Source: Atrina japonica (taxonomy: Eukaryota; Mollusca; Bivalvia; Pterioida; Pinnidae). From it: a stretch of 64,000 bases of DNA. Below the pieces are notes generated by a model. It ran no database searches, was not told the DNA's origin, and saw only the letters and a list, made by a program, of their open reading frames with translations. The stretch is taken from positions 995,001-1,059,000 of the forward strand of contig BROG01000044.1 of NCBI GenBank assembly GCA_030159075.1, written 5' to 3'. Of the stretch, positions 25,623 through 39,063 are shown one piece after another (the first letter of the stretch is position 1; each line of letters opens with the position of its first letter). Made by a program: the position numbers and the translations under genes.

Positions 25623-25797
25623 TACAGTAAAACTTGCTTTAGCGACCACCTGTGTATAAAGACCACCTGGTCATAAAGACTGTTTTTTGCTGTCCCCAAT
25701 AGTACCATTTGTGTACAAATCAACCTCTACATGTATATAAAGTCCACCTCCCTATAAAGACTCTGTCAGGTGGTCTTTCAAGACAAGTTCCACTGTA
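25623..25797 (+). mobile_element. TA-flanked MITE, TACAGT family A, full length
   Basis: 175 bp with termini TACAGTAAAACTTG and CAAGTTCCACTGTA, which are inverted repeats of each other with two differences. Ends in CAGT next to TA resemble Tc1/mariner-type non-autonomous elements. No coding capacity. Confidence 0.85.
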
Positions 25798-26419
25798 CTC
25801 CCTGCAAATTAAATACTGTAAATCCAGTTATATTTGCGAGAATTTTATTTACGTATACTTTTGCAAGAGCTGTCGCTCGCAAAAATAAAATTATCGCATA
25901 ATGAAGTATGATAATAGTATGATGAAATGGGCATTCGAAATCATGAAAATGTCATCTCACGAGCTTGTGTAACATGAAAATAAAGTCCCGTGAAAATTTT
26001 CAGATGTACAGTAGGTTGTCAAGAGAGAAAAATGTCAAAATTACAATTTGGAATTAAACATCTATACAATAAACATGTCTCTGGTTCCCAGTGTAAGTGC
26101 TACTATATTATGATAAAAGATACATTAAGTGGCTATCACATAATTTACACTATTTGTACAAATATATACATGTCAGATTTAATATTCTGTATAGGTCATA
26201 AAAAAGGTCAATTTTAAGCTCAATAGGAAAATTATGGAGCAAATTCATACCATCTTTAGAACAAGTGATAATTACTTTAGATTACATAACAGACTGGATA
26301 TATAAAAGCTTCAATTAACTATGTGATCAATATACATACATGTATATGCTACAAAGCCACAAATAAGTAAAGCAAAACTGGTTTCAAAATACATCTTCCA
26401 TTCTGCATGGAATTCTGTT
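25798..26419. other. Unique non-coding DNA
   Basis: Contains a short frame (25990-26217) without coding character. No repeat recognised. Confidence 0.5.
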
Positions 26420-27267
26420 GAGGCTGGTATTGAGGATAAGCTATTGAGGCTGATATAGAGGGTAATCTATTGAGGTTGATATAGAGGATAACTTTTTTGA
26501 GGCAAAGATGGTATAGAGGATAATCTATTGAGGCAAGGCTAATATAGAGGATAATTTATCAAGGCAAGGCTGATATAGAGGATAATCTATTGAGGCTGAA
26601 ATAGAGGATAATCTATTGAGACTGATATAGAAGACAAGCTATTGGGGCAAGGCTGATATAGAGGATAATCTATTGAGGCTAATTAGAGGATAATCTATTG
26701 AGGCTGATCTAGTGGATAATCTATTGAGGCTGATATAGAGGATAATCTATTGAGGCTGATATAGAGGATAATCTATTGAGGCAAGGCTAATATAAAGGAT
26801 AATCTATTGAGGCTTAAATGGAGGATAATCTATTGAGGCTGATATAGAGGATAATCTATTGAGGCAAGGCTGATATAGAGGATAATCTACTGAGCCAAAA
26901 TATAGAGGATAGTCTATTTAGGCTAATTAGAGGATAATCTGTTGAGACTGATATAGAGGATAATCTATTGAGGTGATATAGAGGATAATCTGTTGAGGCT
27001 GATATAGAGGATAATCTATTGAGGTGATATAGAGGATAATATATTGAGGCTGATATAAATGATAATCTATTGATGCCAGTATTGAGGATAATCTATCGAT
27101 TCTGATATAAAGAATAATTCATTGAGACAAGGCTGATATAGAGGATAATCTTTTGTAACAAGGCTGATGTAGATGATAATCTATTGAGACAAGGCTGGTC
27201 TAAAGGATAATCTATTAAGACAAGACAAATATAGAGGATAATCTATTGAGGCTGATATAAAGGATAA
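26420..27267. repeat. 26-bp minisatellite, about 30 copies
   Basis: Unit GAGGCTGATATAGAGGATAA followed by TCTATT. Some units carry an extra CAAGGC. The array abuts a TTAA-ended MITE on its right. Confidence 0.96.
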
Positions 27268-27357
27268 TTAATTCATCTCCCTATAAACACAAATAGGCTG
27301 GGCTATGTCATTGAAACCAAGAAGAATCCATTGCTTCATGAGGGGCTGCTGACTTAA
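27268..27357. mobile_element. Diverged TTAA-ended MITE copy
   Basis: Starts TTAATTCATCTCCCTA and ends CTGCTGACTTAA. The core keeps GTCATTGA and GAATCCATTG at the expected spacing. Confidence 0.65.
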
Positions 27358-28159
27358 TACAAAACTTACTATCCACTGATTTGTTTTATTGCTGTTTTAC
27401 TTCCTGTTGAGAATTTTCACATATACAATCTACTGATAATCATAAAATGTTATGCGAAACATAAATCCCACACACAAGATAAAGACTTGGATTTAGTTCA
27501 ATATTTAAATGCATACGATCTTGATCTGTATTTCAAGTGTACATTACTTTGGTAAAAGCCACAGTTATCATACATATCCAGCTTTCTTCTATCTTCTGAC
27601 TCTGATCTTCCTAATTCCTAATTGGTAGCATCCACAATTAATTGGAATTTTTCAATTGTTACTCAAAGGTGGTTAAAAAATAAACTATTGCCTGCCTGAG
27701 GCAGTTTGTCAATACTGATTTCTACTACAAAACTATATTAGCCACATGAAGCCAGACATAACATGGATATGACAGTGTTAAAGTTTTTAATGGTTAATTC
27801 CTTGTAGTTGCAATTTTGGAGATCACATCTGTCAACAAAACATTCCAGTTATTATCCCCAGATTTAAGTGTCTCTTAATTTAAATAAAGAGTATTGGATT
27901 CTAATAAAAACATGACCACATGAAAGACGTAATGTCAGCTTGGTCATGTATTGCCACATTGAAAGGAAATGGTTGGGTCATATATGTATAAGTAATGACT
28001 GGAAGAATAGATACCCTCTGACAGATGTACATCTGGTTGGTATATGTTGATATTGCAGGTGTTTTTAATTAAATAATCTCTTTCATTATTTAGCTAGATT
28101 GATGCCGCTCAGCTATTTAGGACCCCACATTAATGTGAGGTGATATTTATAAAGGAATT
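27358..28159. other. Unique non-coding DNA
   Basis: No feature recognised. Confidence 0.5.
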
Positions 28160-29060
28160 AAGATCCTCCAATGTACAGTTTATACACATGTATACAAAGG
28201 AGTGATACATGTACAATTTATACAGAGCCACATAGGTACAAGAATGAATTGTTATGTAAGTCAAGAGTTATATATGTACACTGTACAGTTTACAGACAGC
28301 CACACATGTACAAGATTATGGCTGAATTGTAATGTAAGTCAACTTAAAGTACACTGTAAAACTGATATACAGCCATACATGTACAAGATTGTGGCTGAAT
28401 TGTAAAGTAAGTCAAGAGTGTCAGGGCTTCAAAATTCCAAAAGTCCTAAGTCTGGGACTTTTGTTAATTTGGATTCGGATTTGGCATTTATAAATACCCG
28501 AAGTCCAACAGACTTGCCTCATCTGCATTCACTCAATTTTACTGAATTACTTATTAACAAAATTCAACATGGACTTTGAAATTTCTCAATTGGACTTGCC
28601 AGAAATTTACTCTCCAAGTCCTGGACTTGAGTGTCTAAAAAAGAATTCTGAACCCCTGAGTGATACATGTACACTGTACAGTTTATAGAGAGCCACACAT
28701 GTACAAGAATGTGGCTGAATTGTAAAGTAAGTCAACTTAAAGTACACTGTAAAACTGATATACAGCCACACATGTACAAGATTGTGGCTGAATTGTAAAG
28801 TAAGTCAACTTAAAGTACACTATAAAACTGATATACAGCCACACATGTACAAGATTATGGTGGAATTGTAATGTAAGTCAACTTAACTGATATACAGCCA
28901 CACATGTACAAGATTGTGGCTGAATTGTAATGTAAGTCAACTTAAAGGACACTGTAAAACTGATATACAGCCACACATGTACAAGATTGTGGCTGAATTG
29001 TAAAGTACGATACACTGTAAAACTGATATACAGCCACACATGTACAAGATTGTGACATGT
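28160..29060. repeat. ~73-bp minisatellite interrupted by an insertion
   Basis: Units contain CACTGTAAAACTGATATACA, GCCACACATGTACAAGATT and GTGGCTGAATTGTAAAGTAA. About nine units are present. The array is split by a 238-bp insertion at 28421-28658. Confidence 0.93.
28421..28658. mobile_element. MITE inserted in the minisatellite
   Basis: Termini TCAGGGCTTCAAAATTCC and AGAATTCTGAACCCCTGA are imperfect inverted repeats. GAGTG occurs on both sides (28416-28420 and 28658-28662), and the uninterrupted unit reads CAAGAGTGATACATG-like, so the pre-insertion site can be inferred from neighbouring units. CAGGG-type ends are common in hAT-like elements, but the duplication seen is only 4-5 bp, so the superfamily is open. 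Confidence 0.78.
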
Positions 29061-29908
29061 GTACTAACCAAAGTGGAAGGCAGTTTTGAGATAAAAAGTG
29101 ACTTTCTAGAAAATTATTGATAATCAGGACCACAAATTTACTTGAATTAACATGGGTGAAACTTTGAGATAAAAAATTTCAGACAGGGGTTAAACTACAT
29201 GTAGTTTAAATATATATAGAAACAAAATTTGGAACAGGCCCCGAATTTATGTAACAAAATTATTTTGTATTAATTAAACATGGTATAAAACCCTCACTGT
29301 GAAACTGATTCCACATGGACAAAATTATGTGATGGATTGCACATGCTTGCCACACACACACACATTGAAGCCTTCAAAAGAGACCTTCAAACAAGTGACT
29401 AATCCCCAGTTGACAGATCTATATTAAATCATTGAACTTTTCAACTCCTAATTGACTAATGCTTCACTTAAGCTTGACACAGATGTAATCAGTTCTACTC
29501 AACAAAAAACATCTTTAATACAAAATTGGGAGTTTTGTCTGCCAAATTTCAATTTCTATTATATCTAATGGATAAACACGAAATATGTTGTAAATGAAAT
29601 CATTTATCAACACAATGAATGTGCTGTTATTGATATATAATGAAGATATGGACAAGCAACAGACGTTTAAAATTTTATTAGTTAAAGTGCCAACTTTTAT
29701 TATCAAATGATATATCAGGCTTAATTCAAGTTATTATAATAACCCTCCCCTAAAAAATATAATGATAAGATAAAAGTGAACAACAAATTTTGGTTTTGTT
29801 ATTGCTATCTCATCAATAATTTGCATGAGAATTTTCAATTTTCTTTTCTTTAAAAGGGCATCAGCTGTGTTTATATACATAAAAATAATATTTCAATTTT
29901 GTCCCACT
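29061..29908. other. Unique non-coding DNA
   Basis: No feature recognised apart from short CA runs near 29355. Confidence 0.5.
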
Positions 29909-29920
29909 TTTACTACTTGT

Positions 29921-30206
29921 TTATTTGTTTGTTTATTGTTATTTAACGTCCCACTCAAGAATATTTCACTCATATGGAGACGTCACCAAATGCCGGTGAA
30001 GGGCTTCAAATTTTGGCCTATGCTCGGCACTTATGGCCATTGAGCAGTGAGGGTTCTTTAACGTGCCGACACCTACTGTGACACGGGACCTCCAGTTTTT
30101 ACTGTCTCATCTGAAAGACAGGAAACCGACCTGCCGCCGGCGGAACTCAAACTCACGATCTCACGATCCAGAGTCGAGTGCGCTACCAACTGACCCAGGC
30201 CGGCTC
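29921..30206 (-). mobile_element. Full-length tRNA-derived SINE, family 1
   Basis: A 286-bp SINE with a perfect 12-bp target duplication TTTACTACTTGT (29909-29920 and 30207-30218). On the minus strand it starts GAGCCGGCCTGGGTCAGTTG, with an A-box-like TGGGTCAGTTGG and a B-box-like GAGTTTGAGTTCC, followed by the family body and an AACAATAAACAAACAAATAA tail. The tRNA-like part would supply the internal pol III promoter. It encodes no protein and depends on a partner LINE not seen here. Confidence 0.95.
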
Positions 30207-30218
30207 TTTACTACTTGT

Positions 30219-31089
30219 ACTTGATGTACATAACACAATGCACAATAAGAGCTATACATTGGCAAAACAAACCTTATATTCCTATCAATTTTGTGAAAAT
30301 AAGGCCAGGTCCAGTGTGGTATGCATATACATGTACATGTATACAAATATTAAGGTTGAATTAATCATTTGCAAGTGAATTATTTCTTAACTGAGTTACT
30401 CAAGCAATTTTTACAAAATAAATAGGAATTTAAGTATTTTTATGTCTGTGTAAATCTCTTTTTTTTTGCTATTGTATATCAATCGAAAAGGGAAGAAAAG
30501 TTTTTGACAAAAACACAGCTAATGCCCCTTGCAAACTTGTCATCAACCCATGGCCTTGGCAAAAAATAATACTTGGCGTGCATTGGTCAATGCTCACTTA
30601 ACAGTACATGAATTCCTAAAATATTTATCCTTATCTGTTTATTTATTTACTTTGTGTTTGAATCATCAATGAAAGCAATTTCAAAGACCAAAAATGAACA
30701 ATTGTACTCTGAGGAAAGGTCACAAAGTTCAAAGATCACTTATTCAGTCAAGCGTAATCAAAAATGTCTTTACATTTCAAGATAACACCATATCTCACTA
30801 GTTCAAGCATATCAAGTTTACTTGTTCCAACATATATGTGTGATCCTCAAAGACATTCTAAGTTGATAATCGTCAAATAATGATGGAAAGTTATAGTGCT
30901 TCTTAATGACAATGTACATGTACCTGTACCCTATAACACAAACCATGTAGGTCCATATGGGCCAAAGTTTATGAAACATTTTTTCATAATCAATTCAAAA
31001 CTAAATTAAATCTCTACCAATCAGAATTATTTTAAAATATCATTAATAGTGTTTTTGGTTGATAGAGGATTGAATAAGCTTACTTCAGA
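30219..31089. other. Unique non-coding DNA
   Basis: No feature recognised. Confidence 0.5.
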
Positions 31090-33020
31090 ATATACCTACA
31101 GCCCATGTCAGTATCTCACACTACACATAGCCCATGTCAGTATCTCACACTACACATAGCCCATGTCACTATTTCAGACTACACATAGCCCATGCCAGTA
31201 TCATAAACCACACATAGCCCATTCAGTATCTCAGATTACACATAGCCCATGTCAGTATCTCAGATTACACATAGTCCATGTCAGTATCCCAGATTACACA
31301 TAGTCCATGTCAGTATATCAGATTACACATAGTCCATGTCAGTATCTCAGATTACACATAGCCCATGTCAGTATCTCAAACTACACATAACCCATGTCAG
31401 TATCTCAGGCTACACATAGCCCATGTCAGTATCTCAGGCTACATATAGACCATGTCAGTATCATAAACTACACATACTTATAACCCATTCAGTATCTCAG
31501 ATTACACATAGCCCATGTCAGTATCTCAGACTACACATAGCCCATGTCAGTATCTCAGATTACACATAGCCCATGTCAGTATCTCAGATTACACATAGCC
31601 CATGTCAGTATCTCAGACTAAACATAGCCCATGTCAGTATCTCAGACTAAACATAGCCCATGTCAATATCTCAGACTACACATAACCTATGTCAGTATCT
31701 CAGACTATACATAACCTATGTCAGTATGTGTATCTCATACTACACATAATCTATGTCAGTATCTTAGACTATACATAACCTATGTCAGTACATGTATCTC
31801 ATACTACACATAATCTATGTCAATATCCCAGACTACACAAAACCTATGTCAGTATATGTATCTCAGACTACACATAACCTATGTCAGTACATGTATCTCA
31901 GACTACACATAATCTGTCAGTATCTCATACTACACATAACCTATGTCAGTACATGTATCTCATACTACACATAATCTATGTCAATATCTCAGACTACACA
32001 TAACCTATGTCAGTATATGTATCTCAGACTACACATAACCTATGTCAGTTCATGTATCTCAGACTACACATAATCTGTCAGTATCTCATATTACACATAA
32101 CCTATGTCAGTATCTCAGACTACACATAACCTAATTCAGTACATGTATCTCATACTACACATAATCTATTTCAGTATCTCAGACTACACATAACCTATGT
32201 CAGTATCTCAGACTACACATAACCTATGTCAGTATCTCAGACTACACATAACCTATGTCAGTACATGTATCTCATACTACACATAACCTATGTCAGTATC
32301 TCAGACTACACATAACCTATGTCAGTACATGTATCTCAGACTACACATAACCTATGTCAGTACATGTATCTCATACTACACATAATCTATGTCAGTATCT
32401 CAGACTACACATAACCTATGTCAGTACATGTATCTCATACTACACATAATATATGTCAATATCTCAGACTACACATAACCTATGTTAGTATATGTATCTC
32501 AGACTACACATAACCTATGTCAGTACATGTATCTCAGACTACACATAATCTGTCAGTATCTCATACTACACATAATCTATGTCAGTATCTCAGACTACAA
32601 ATAACCTAATTCAGTACATGTATCTCATACTACACATAATCTATGTCAGTATCTCAGACTACACATAACCTATGTCAGTATCTCAGACTACACATAACCT
32701 ATGTCAGTACATGTATCTCATACTATACATAATCTATGTCAGTATCTCAGACTACACATAACCTATGTCAGTATCTCAGACTACACATAACCTATGTCAG
32801 TATCTCAGACTACACATAACCTATGTCAGTACATGTATCTCATACTACACATAACCTATGTCAGTATCTCAGACTACACATAACCTATGTCAGTACATGT
32901 ATCTCAGACTACAAATAACCTATGACAGTACATGTATCTCAGACTACACATAATCTATGTCAGTATCTCAGACTACACATAACCTATGTCATTACATGTA
33001 TCTCATACTACACATAATGC
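31090..33020. repeat. 29-bp minisatellite with higher-order structure, about 60 copies
   Basis: Base unit TATCTCAGACTACACATAAC plus CTATGTCAG. In the right two thirds, units with an added TACATG insert and a CTCATAC variant alternate in recurring multi-unit blocks. The left third uses the CATAGCCCATGTCAG subtype. Frames through the array are not genes. Confidence 0.97.
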
Positions 33021-34534
33021 AAAATGATCAGACTAAATATTTAAAAATTTTCTTTCAATATCACAGACTACATGTAGTGCACAACATCAGCAATACTTCT
33101 GACTATACGTCTTTACCCTGTGCTATAAATAACTTCCTGCAATTATTCTGATTCTGTGGTACCATTGTTTGCTCTTAAAAATTATCAGAAACAAAAACTA
33201 ACAGATGTCATACTAGTTATTCAAAAGAGGTTATGAAATCTGGTGAATAAAAACCATGTGTCTAAAACTGTTTAAATAAACCTTGATAACATTAAGAATC
33301 AAATTGTTATCAAAACCTAAATCAGTCATCTTGGCTTGATTAATGTACGCATTTCCAATTTTCTACTTGTTCATACACCCATTCTATCTCAATGTTTGTA
33401 TGTGTAAAGAGATACATCTATTTCAGTTAAATCTTGACAACACAGAAATTGTTTTTTTTTCTACTTAATTAGTGCTCAAGTATCACCTTTCTCACTCTAG
33501 ATGAATTTGACTTTGTCTTTTACAGAGATAAAGAGTTGTTTAAAAACTTCTGAAGAAGAACACTCTCAGTCATGTCTTTGGTATGTTAAAATAATCTGTT
33601 AGTTGCTTCTTCTCAATAAGTGTATCATAAAAAGATAAAATCTTACACAAACAATCTTTGAAGGAAAATAAAGAAAGGGGTAATTGGTGATCACATCCTT
33701 TCTATTTATATACAAAAAAGAGTCAATTATAATCAGTGAAATGAGAAATTAACGACTTTCAAAGCTAATGACTGACAGTGTTATAATTTACCTTCCTAAA
33801 GGTAAAAAAAAAAAAAAAGAAATGATATCTACCCAGAACTGACAAACACTTACAATATGTTAAATGCAGATGTATAACCATGACTGCTCTAACATGCTTT
33901 TCGTGGAAAAAATATTTTTATATAAGCCAGTTTGGTTTTTTTTTTGTAGGTTTCCTGTTAAATCATAAATAATGTAACCCTATCTTTTATATAACTCATT
34001 TAACTATAACAGGCTAATTTACGTATTAAATCTACGAGTTACGTTCATATAAATAACAAATAATTTGTATTTTAATAAATGCAAAGCATTTGGTTTGTAT
34101 CTAATAGTGCTAACTGCATTGTACTCGGTAAAGAAACACAGACACATAAAGATGCTACATCCGAACATTTAGACACAAGATACACAGAAAAATCTGTAGG
34201 AGGTCCTAGAGAAAAAGATGTTTTGAGGTACAATGTGATACATATCATTTGAAGCTAGGAATTTTATTTGAGGAATCAATTACTAAAAGGGATGAGGGTT
34301 GTGATGGAATTCATGTGAAAGTCACAAGCAGCATGTCAGGTTTTAAATACCAAAGCAACTCCTGTCTGCAAAAAAGCAGTAAAAAACATTGTCCAACTGG
34401 CTCACTGCATTTGCATTCTTATAATCTGCAAGTTCAGACCTTTTGATTCTGAGCATATTTAGGACAAAAAGAAATGTGGTAACTGTGGTTTTTGCTTTAA
34501 AATCATGTAACTGAATTATAATACAGACAATTTA
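33021..34534. other. Unique non-coding DNA
   Basis: AT-rich with an A-tract near 33806. No feature recognised. Confidence 0.55.
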
Positions 34535-35360
34535 CCCTTATGTCAAGCCATATATGTACATTAATAATGAGAAAAAGTTACCGGGGCTACCCTCATGTCC
34601 AGCCATACATCAATAATGGGAAAAGATTCTCCTTATGTCTAGCCATACATCAATAATGAGGATATCTTCCCTTATGTCTAGCCATACATGTACATCAATA
34701 ATGAGGATATCTTCCCTTATGTCTAGCCATACATTGTACATCAATAATGAGGATATTTTCTCCTTATGTCAACCATACACCAATAATGAGGATATTTCCC
34801 TTTATGTCAACCATATACCAATAATGAGGATATTTCCCCTTATGTCAACCATACACCAATAATGAGGATATTTCCCCTTATGTCAACCATACACCAATAA
34901 TGAGGATATTTCCCCCATATGTTCAACCATACATGTACATCAATAATGAGGATAGTTTCCCCTTAATTGTCCAACCATACATCAATAATGAGGATATTTT
35001 CCCCTTATGTCCAACCATACACCAACAATGAGTATTCTTTAGCACATCAATAATGAGGATATTTTCCCCTTATGTCCAACCATACACCAACAATGAGTAT
35101 TCTTTAGCACATCAATAATGAGGATATTTTCCCCTTATGTCCAACCATACACCAACAATGAGTATTCTTTAGCACATCAATAATGAGGATATTTTCCCCT
35201 TATGTCCAACCATACACCAACAATGAGTATTCTTTAGCACATCAATAATGAGGATATTTTCCCCTTATGTCCAACCATACACCAATAATGAGTATTTTAT
35301 ACCACATCAATAATGAGGATGTTTTCCCACATCAAACAATGAGGATATTTTCCTTCATGT
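34535..35360. repeat. Minisatellite AATGAGGATAT type with a 65-bp higher-order unit
   Basis: Left part: about 35-45-bp units with CCATACATCAATAATGAGGA and CCTTATGTC. From about 34988 a 65-bp composite unit (a standard unit plus CAACAATGAGTATTCTTTAG) repeats five times, the first four virtually identical. Confidence 0.95.
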
Positions 35361-35799
35361 TTGACCAATAACCATACATCATGTTTTATTTAATGGCAAA
35401 GAGTATATATAATTAATCAAGCACATGATGACTGTATTACATACAGCACATCAAATTAACATAGATCAACTCACATCAAATATATTTACCTCATAAAACA
35501 AACGGACTAATTCACTGTCAAATGAAATGAATATACCTGTAAGTAACTGTAAAAAAGAAACAGTAAACTGTCGTAGATAAATATACAAAATGGATACTTA
35601 CATCTGGAGTTGTGTTTATCAACATATAAATAAATCGGAAATCTGTATTATGTGTCTCTGGCTAAACATCAAATTTGGAGGTTCAATAAATCATCTTGTG
35701 AACATGAAAACAGAACCACATATACAACTTGTCACCACTGTTCACTAATACACTCTGCTATAATATTGGACATGTATATGATACCATTATCTGTCACTA

Positions 35800-35990
35800 C
35801 TTACACAGCTTTATGATACTACTATAGAATCCAGCGTACTTAGGTACAGCACCACACAAAATGGCATAATCCTTCACTATCATGTACCTGAATATAGCAC
35901 CACACAAAATGGCATAATCCTTCAGTATTTAACACAGCTTTATGATACCACTACAGTGTCCAGTGAACCACAGCACCACCAAAATGACAT
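35800..35990. repeat. Short tandem duplication
   Basis: Two to three copies of a 60-80-bp segment with CAGCACCACACAAAATGGCA and ACACAGCTTTATGATAC. Confidence 0.75.
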
Positions 35991-36689
35991 CCACTACTAC
36001 ACACAGATATGTAGTCTACATAATTCAATGTTGAGAGTTGATGTGTCAAGCCCTACCTCCTACAATGTTAGTGCCCACACCTCCTACACATTTGATGTCC
36101 AGTACTTTATCACAGACAGTAATCTTGTACTGGTACCAGCAAGCAACAGGGGAGTACAACAGCCATCTTGTTATAGTTGTAACCACTGTCCCAGTGGGGT
36201 CAGATATAATTAATTGATATTACTAATTAGCGATTTTGTATGTAAGGTATGTCAGGGATGTAGGTCAGTCAGATTTACTGGACTCAATGACCTTGTCATC
36301 AAAATCGGCTGTAGATACATGATTATAGTTCACAGCAGGTATTGATGTAATGCATAAATTCTACAACAGAGAAATTTGCTGAGGAAAGAAAATAATGTCA
36401 AATCTGATGGTATGTATTGGTCTTAAATCATAATATGTTCTACTTCAACTGTTACATTAAATGAAAACATTATTAAATGTTCTATAAATACATTACAATT
36501 TAAATACATAAATTCTATAACCCAGAAAGTTACTGACGTAAAATATGCTATATTAGATCATCTAGAGATATTTATATACCTTTTAGTTTATAATATGATT
36601 TACCTCAATTTCTAGTACATGTACATGTATTATGAAAATATTATTAAATCTGCTCAACACAGATTTACTGAGGGAGAAAAAATATGCAG
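35991..36689. other. Unique non-coding DNA
   Basis: An 85-codon frame at 35956-36213 starts in the duplicated segment and has no recognised domain. I do not call it. Confidence 0.5.
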
Positions 36690-37184
36690 TACAGTGGAAC
36701 ATATCTTGAAAGACCAATCTAATGAAAGTCTGTGTGTCTTCTGAAAGACCATACTCTGAAAACCCCTAGGTTAAATAATAATTTAAATAAAACCTCAGTT
36801 GAAAGATCACCCGTCTTGAAAGACCACTCAAATGAAAGTCTGTGTGGTCTGAGAGACCATACTCAAGATCTGAAAACCCTGAAGTTAAATAATCATTTAA
36901 ATAAAACCTCATTTGAAAGACCACCTGTTTTGAAAGACCAATCTAATGAAAGTCTGCCTGTCTTCTGAGACCACACTCTGGAAACCCCTTGGTAACAACC
37001 TTTAACCCATTCACTCCTAAAGACACATTTGGACTGGTCTAAGTCATTGATTTACAGAAGAGTCCAATGTTATCCAGGGGTCAATGAGTTAAAGTCAACC
37101 TCATTTGAGAATGCAACTGTCTTGAGAGACCATATTTCAGTGGCAGATCATGATGAGGTGGTCTCCTGTGACAGGTACCACTGT
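36690..37184 (+). mobile_element. TACAGT-type element with internal repeats and nested MITE
   Basis: Left end TACAGTGGAACATATCTTGA; right end ACAGGTACCACTGTG is its imperfect inverse. The interior has three degenerate units of GAAAGACCACCTGTCTTGAA and AATGAAAGTCTGTGTG, and a TTAA-ended MITE lies inside at 37002-37092. Confidence 0.72.
37002..37092. mobile_element. TTAA-ended MITE, 91 bp, well preserved
   Basis: TTAACCCATTCACTCCTAAA at the left and CAGGGGTCAATGAGTTAA at the right. It is inserted within the TACAGT-type element, so it is the younger of the two. Confidence 0.88.
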
Positions 37185-38203
37185 GACTATATGCTAGTTC
37201 TAAATCAGAGAACTCACTGACACACTGTCGACTTGTTTCAATGTAAAACTATTTCACTAACATGGAGAGATATCTAGCAAAAAGGTGAAATTCACCCAAG
37301 TTTTACCTGTGATATGAACTGATTCCAATGCTGTGAGGATTCTTACAAGGTTTCCTCCCCTCCCCAACACCACCATCCCCTTTTCCCACCATAACACCAG
37401 AATTTGATTTTAAGTCAATTATTTACAAAATAAAACATCATTAACTAGAATCAATACAACATAAATTAGATGTCAATTTCAATGATTTAAGAGTAGTTTT
37501 TTTTAAATACTTTATATCAACCATACCTTAAAACTGAATAATGTATAACTTGATGTAAATTTCTATACATAAAGTATAATTGCCTATTTTGACAAAGGAT
37601 TTATAACATGAAACCTGATATACATTTTAAATTTTGTACTTAGTTCCAAAGACTTATATTGATTTCATCAACAAATTAACATCTTTAACAAACTTTTATT
37701 GATAAATAATTTGAATTAAATACTGCATAACAATAACCAATAAAACTGACAATTTTACTAGATATTAATGGCTTTCTGTTAGACATGTTTTATAGTCAGT
37801 ATATTAATGATGTACCAGTAAAATTCAACAAGAGATGTCAAAAGACAACATACATGTAGCCTTCTATAGTAGCATTGTATTTCAGATACTATGATTATGA
37901 CTGATTTTATGAAGGTCATATGGCATTATCTTGGTCACAAGGTCAAAGGCCATGACAACATCTGAACATAAGGATTACACATGTGAAATGTCAAAGTCCT
38001 ACTTCTTCTATTTCAAAAGATATAGACAAAGTTTTTGTCCATGGACACCGCCAACAGTGTTGGCAGTATGACATTAGCTCTCCGGACCTTTTGTTCTGGT
38101 GGACTAAGAATAATAGGAAAACAGAATATTTGAAGACTTTTAATGAGCAAAATATAGAATTAAATTTCCAGGTAAAATATGAAAATGGGGAGAATTCATT
38201 GTG
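37185..38203. other. Unique non-coding DNA
   Basis: No feature recognised. The 88-codon frame at 37983-38249 runs into the next MITE. Confidence 0.5.
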
Positions 38204-38386
38204 TACATGTGGAACCTGTCTTGAGATACCACCCCACCTGCCACTGTAATGTGGTCTCTCAAGAGAGCTGGCCTCTCAAAAGAGATTTTATCTAAAGAAT
38301 TAATTAAACAAGCAGTTTTCAGAATGTTGTCTCAGAAGACAAGTGATCTTTCATAACAGTGGTCTCTCAAGACAGGTTTCACTGTA
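38204..38386. mobile_element. TACAGT-type MITE, 183 bp
   Basis: Ends TACATGTGGAACCTGTCTTG and CAAGACAGGTTTCACTGTA are inverted repeats over about 18 bp, allowing for a 2-bp TG insertion near the left terminus. Confidence 0.8.
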
Positions 38387-39055
38387 GTATTAAAGTCAGC
38401 GAGGTATGATATCTTAAAGAGGTTCAGTGCCCTTTCACCAAATTTCACAACTTTTTTTGTTTTTTTTTTTTTGTTATTTTACTAAGATTTTATTGGTTGG
38501 AGAAAAAAATATATCATTATTGTTATATCATTTGATAAAATGAGGTATAACCTAATAGAGGTTAAGTTAATTAGTGACATGAAGGTCATTGATGCATCAT
38601 AAGGGTACCTTACAGATGTCAAGATGCAATGACTTCAGAAGTGATATTCATTAAAGGTCAATTTTGAATTATTATATTCACAATTCACAGAGCTACAAAA
38701 TATAAGTTTACTTGGGTATTTTATTAGATGTGATATGAGCAATTTGATAGAAAAGTATGGCAAGGTCATTAAGTCATCTCTTTTTCGTGATTTATCTGTC
38801 AAAGTGTCAGGAATAATGACACTTTAATAATTCCAAAACCATATGATTAGTGTTACAGTTTCCTATAACAGAAATTGAATATTTTAATATACACACATTT
38901 GGTCATTCATCTTTCTAAATGGTGACGACTTCATTTACATACCGACAGCTACAATGTGGTGTATCAAGTATGTAGAATTTACACTATGCATCAATGAAAA
39001 TCATTTTTTAAATGAAATATGTATATGAAATATTTCAAATATGGTTATAACAATA
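38387..39055. other. Unique non-coding DNA
   Basis: No feature recognised. Confidence 0.5.
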
Positions 39056-39063
39056 CAATTCAA

